DNA from: Methylohalomonas sp964522485 | GTDB lineage: Bacteria > Pseudomonadota > Gammaproteobacteria > Methylohalomonadales > Methylohalomonadaceae | Reading direction: 5' to 3' | Assembly: GCA_964522485.1 (NCBI GenBank) | Contig: CAZFUS010000102.1 | Coordinates: 1 to 7,326 of the forward strand | DNA: 7,326 nucleotides | In this document: piece after piece, positions 4,521 to 7,326 of the stretch | Layout: each line of letters starts with the position of its first letter | Numbering within the stretch: position 1 is the stretch's first letter | The notes under the pieces: model-generated | What the model was told of the DNA's origin: nothing | Database searches by the model: none | What the model saw: only the letters and a program-made list of their open reading frames with translations | Program-made: the position numbers and the translations under genes

Positions 4521-5392
4521 CAGCTTTTATGATCCGGACATACTCGTCGTTCGATCTGGATGGTGACATGATCGATTTCAAACATTGTCTGCACGTATGC
4601 CCTGGCATGACGAAGGACATTGTCTGCATCGGCTTCCTCCTTGATCGTCGCGTGCATGGTGAGGAAGAAAGGTTTATCCGGTGTCAGGGCCCACGCGTGA
4701 ATATGGTGGACATCGACGATATCCGGCACCGCCCGCGGTAACTCCGATTCGAGCCTGGCCTGATCGAATCCCGGTGGAATCCCTTCCAGCAGCACGTGAC
4801 CGGTTTCACGCACAAGCCTCAAGGCGGTTCGCAGTATCAGCAGGGCAATAAGAATCGACAACAACGGATCGGCAGCCAGCCAACCGCTGAAATAAATGAT
4901 AATGGCCGCGACAACGGCCCCGATCGAACCCAGCAAATCACCCAGCACATGCGCAGCGGCCGCGCGTACGTTCACGTTGGCATCCTTTTGATGCAGTATC
5001 ATGAACACCACAATATTGGCACCAAGACCCAGCAGCCCGATCAATAGCATAATACCGACCGCAATCGGTTGCGGGCTCAGCAGTCGCTGAATCGCCTCGA
5101 TAATGATCCAGCCGACCAGCAATAATAACGTAAAACCATTGATGAACGCCGCCAGTGTCTGATGCCGGCGATAACCGTAACTGTGCACTTCATTGGCAGG
5201 CGTATGTGCACGCCAGGCTGCCCATAGCGCCAGACCCAGTGCCGCAGCATCGGTCGCCATGTGCGCAGCATCGGCTAGCAGTGCCAGCGAGCCCGACAAC
5301 AGGCCGCCAACAACCTCGACAAACATAAATGTCAGTGTGACAAAGAATGCCGTGGTCAGCCGCCAGTTGTTATGCGTATGATTATGCGACAC
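4517..5392 (-). CDS. czcD: Cation diffusion facilitator, zinc/cadmium efflux (CzcD/ZitB-like)
   Basis: An inner-membrane antiporter exporting Zn2+ and probably Cd2+/Co2+ from cytoplasm to periplasm in exchange for protons. The 291-residue protein has six predicted membrane segments (about 12-32, 36-58, 80-99, 111-133, 148-169, 174-192). The metal site is HxxxD in segment 2 (His44, Asp48) and again in segment 5 (His148, Asp152), the His/Asp pattern of zinc-type members. The short N-terminal SHNHTHNN is a small version of the family's His tail. The cytoplasmic C-terminal domain (about 200-281) has DVHHIHAW 227-234, followed by CPDHKSC at the end, whose two Cys and one His could bind metal. The start is GTG at 5392; there is a GGA 5 bases before it and an AGGA overlapping the upstream stop 12 bases away. 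Together with the RND gene 14 bases upstream it forms an operon, and translational coupling is likely. Confidence 0.94.
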   Translation of the reverse strand: MSHNHTHNNWRLTTAFFVTLTFMFVEVVGGLLSGSLALLADAAHMATDAAALGLALWAAWRAHTPANEVHSYGYRRHQTLAAFINGFTLLLLVGWIIIEAIQRLLSPQPIAVGIMLLIGLLGLGANIVVFMILHQKDANVNVRAAAAHVLGDLLGSIGAVVAAIIIYFSGWLAADPLLSILIALLILRTALRLVRETGHVLLEGIPPGFDQARLESELPRAVPDIVDVHHIHAWALTPDKPFFLTMHATIKEEADADNVLRHARAYVQTMFEIDHVTIQIERRVCPDHKSC

Positions 5393-5406
5393 AGCGTTCC
5401 AGCATC

Positions 5407-7326
5407 CTAATCATCTCTTTCAAAGGACTGGTGAACCAGCCGGTAAAGTGCGGGAAGCACCAGCAGTGTCAGCAGAGTTGAAGAAATAATCCCGCCGATG
5501 ACAACCGTCGCCAGCGGCCGTTGCACTTCAGCGCCGACGCCTGTGTTAAAGGCCATCGGCACGAAGCCGAGACTCGCCACCAGCGCCGTCATCAAAACCG
5601 GCCGCAGGCGTGTCAGCGCACCGTCAATGATGGCTTCCTCGAGCGGCAGTCCGCTCTGCCAGCGCTCACGGATAAAGGATAACATGACCAGCCCGTTCAA
5701 CACCGCGATCCCCGATAGCGCGATAAAACCGACCCCGGCAGATATCGATAATGGAATATCGCGCAACCACAAAGCCAGTACACCCCCTGTCAGTGCCAGC
5801 GGCACACCAGTGAACACCAGCAGCGCATCGCGGAAACTGCCAAAAGCTGCCAGTAACAGTGCCATGATCATCAGCAATGCCATCGGCACAACCACCTGCA
5901 GTCGCTGTGCCGCCGAGATCAACTGTTCGAAGCTGCCACCGTAGTCTATCCAGTAACCGGCAGGTAAATCGATCTGATTTTGAATACGGTCCTGCAGACT
6001 TTCAACAAACGAACCCAGGTCGCGGCCACGCACATTGGCGGAAACGTAAACGCGGCGTTTGCCGTTTTCGCGGCTGATCTGGCTGGGACCTTCGACCTGA
6101 TGTACATCGGCGACTTCGCCCAGCGGTATGTAATCAATCGGGCCATCCCGGTCTCTGTAATCCACATCCTGTAACGCATGAACGTGCCTGCCTGCGCGCA
6201 CCGGCAGTGATACCGGCAACTTCCTGATCACATCGGGATCCGTTCGTAGCGTTTCCGGCAGCCTTACGACCAGTGGAAAACGGCGATCCCCTTCGAATAC
6301 AAGGCCCGCCTTACGGCCACCGAAAGCGATCTGCAAGGTATCCTGTACATCGGCCACGTTCAGACCGTAACGCTGCATGACCTGTCGATTGGGTGTCACG
6401 CTCAGCATCTGGAGACCGGTAACCTGCTCCATACGCACATCCGCGGCACCGTCAGTCGTCCGGGCCACCTGCTCGATCTCACCAGCCAGTTCGACCAGCC
6501 GCTCGAAATCATCACCGTAAACTTCGATAGCAACATCAGCCCGCACACCGGAAATAAGTTCGTTAAAGCGCATTTCAATCGGCTGGGTAAACTCATATTT
6601 ATTGCCGGGTATCTTTTCAATCTGCGCCTGGATTTCGGCAATCAGCCGGTCTTTGGGTTTATTCGAATTCGGCCACTGCGAACGCGGCTTGAGAATCACG
6701 AATGTATCGGCCACGTTCGGCGGCATCGGATCGGTGGCAACATCCGGGGTACCTATTTTACTGAATACACGCTCTACTTCAGGGAAAGCGCTGATTGTGT
6801 TTTCGAGTTCTTCCTGCATGGATACGGACTGTTGCAGACCTGTGCCGGTAACACGTAACGCATGCAGGGCGATGTCACCTTCATCCAGCTTGGGAATAAA
6901 CTGCGCACCCATCTGCGTGGCCAGCAGACCACACAATACCACCAGCACCGCCGCGGTACTGATCACCGGCCAGCGCCAGGCAATGCTGATTCTCAGCAAT
7001 GGCCGGTAGACCCCCTTTGCGGCACGCAGAATGATATTTTCCCTGTGTCTCACCCGGCCACCCAGCAGCAGCGCCACCGCTGCCGGCACAAAAGTAATCG
7101 CCAGAAGCAGCGCGCCACCCAGCGCCATCATCACCGTGAACGCCATGGGCTGAAACATCTTCGCCTCGACACCGCTCAATGCAAAAATGGGTAAATAAAC
7201 CACCATGATGATGAAGACGCCGAATGTCGCCGGCCGGATAACTTCGCGACTGGCTTCGCTGACGATGGCCAGACGTTCGCTATGCGTCGGAATGCTGCCA
7301 TGCTTCTGGGCTTCACCCAGACGGCG
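5407..7326 (-). CDS. czcA: CzcA-type heavy-metal RND efflux pump, N-terminal part beyond window (partial)
   Basis: The proton-driven inner-membrane subunit of a tripartite CzcCBA-like pump exporting divalent metals (Zn/Co/Cd) from periplasm or cytoplasm to outside. The frame stays open to the right edge, giving 639 residues; the family has about 1,040, so roughly 400 are missing, including the proton-relay segment 4. Counting from the edge, visible parts are FIIMVVYLPIFALSGVE 39-55 and the following helices to about 90, the FIPKLDEGD motif 143-151, TDPMPPN 198-204, the periplasmic pore/docking region to about 470, VEGPSQISRENGKRRVYV 411-428, and the last helices from about 477, with FGSFRDALLVFTGVPLALTGG 495-515 and LATVVIGGIISSTLLTLLVLP 605-625. 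Family membership is clear; the metal is inferred from resemblance to CzcA over CusA and from the adjacent diffusion facilitator gene. About 20 residues around 374-400 (HVHALQDVDYRDRDGP) look longer than in classical CzcA. Confidence 0.95.
   Translation of the reverse strand, partial: RRLGEAQKHGSIPTHSERLAIVSEASREVIRPATFGVFIIMVVYLPIFALSGVEAKMFQPMAFTVMMALGGALLLAITFVPAAVALLLGGRVRHRENIILRAAKGVYRPLLRISIAWRWPVISTAAVLVVLCGLLATQMGAQFIPKLDEGDIALHALRVTGTGLQQSVSMQEELENTISAFPEVERVFSKIGTPDVATDPMPPNVADTFVILKPRSQWPNSNKPKDRLIAEIQAQIEKIPGNKYEFTQPIEMRFNELISGVRADVAIEVYGDDFERLVELAGEIEQVARTTDGAADVRMEQVTGLQMLSVTPNRQVMQRYGLNVADVQDTLQIAFGGRKAGLVFEGDRRFPLVVRLPETLRTDPDVIRKLPVSLPVRAGRHVHALQDVDYRDRDGPIDYIPLGEVADVHQVEGPSQISRENGKRRVYVSANVRGRDLGSFVESLQDRIQNQIDLPAGYWIDYGGSFEQLISAAQRLQVVVPMALLMIMALLLAAFGSFRDALLVFTGVPLALTGGVLALWLRDIPLSISAGVGFIALSGIAVLNGLVMLSFIRERWQSGLPLEEAIIDGALTRLRPVLMTALVASLGFVPMAFNTGVGAEVQRPLATVVIGGIISSTLLTLLVLPALYRLVHQSFERDD

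Noticed and set aside
1..7326. CRISPR array, tRNA, rRNA or insertion sequence
   Set aside because: No regularly spaced repeats, no cloverleaf or rRNA signature, and no transposase or terminal repeats were seen on either strand.

Overview
The window looks like chromosomal DNA of a Gram-negative, probably gammaproteobacterial, salt-tolerant organism. The GC content is moderate, the central-metabolism gene is of the E. coli Icd type, and the glycine-methylation betaine genes closely resemble those of Halorhodospira/Ectothiorhodospira-type halophiles. This placement is recalled from family resemblance and was not checked by a search.

Layout. (1) 1-1157, minus strand: icd, NADP-type isocitrate dehydrogenase, lacking about its last 30 codons at the left edge. 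(2) 1158-1824: a divergent intergenic region of about 670 bases. Its left part holds an icd promoter candidate and an inverted repeat in the icd leader. Its right part, from about 1563 to 1806, is crowded with perfect short stem-loops ahead of the betaine genes. (3) 1825-3492, plus strand: a two-gene operon, glycine/sarcosine N-methyltransferase then sarcosine/dimethylglycine N-methyltransferase, which together convert glycine to the osmolyte glycine betaine using three S-adenosylmethionine. A strong intrinsic terminator closes it. (4) 3633-4520, plus strand: a vitamin K epoxide reductase (VKOR) fused to a periplasmic thioredoxin-like domain, a stand-alone disulfide-forming enzyme with its own promoter candidate. 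(5) 4517-7326, minus strand: a metal-resistance pair, a CzcA-type RND pump subunit (N-terminal part beyond the right edge) followed 14 bases later by a CzcD-type zinc/cation diffusion facilitator. The diffusion facilitator and VKOR genes are convergent and overlap by four bases.

How the parts work together. The two methyltransferases form one pathway, and the two metal transporters form one efflux function (cytoplasm to periplasm by the diffusion facilitator, envelope to outside by the RND system). Icd, betaine synthesis, VKOR and metal efflux have no obvious shared pathway; they are separate transcription units.

All genes belong to recognised families. The least explained part is the structured leader before the betaine operon. 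It has at least five short perfect stem-loops, alternative pairings, and a ten-codon mini-ORF with three consecutive glycine codons. I could not assign it to any riboswitch class I know, so it is the best candidate here for something undescribed, possibly RNA- or operator-based control of betaine synthesis.
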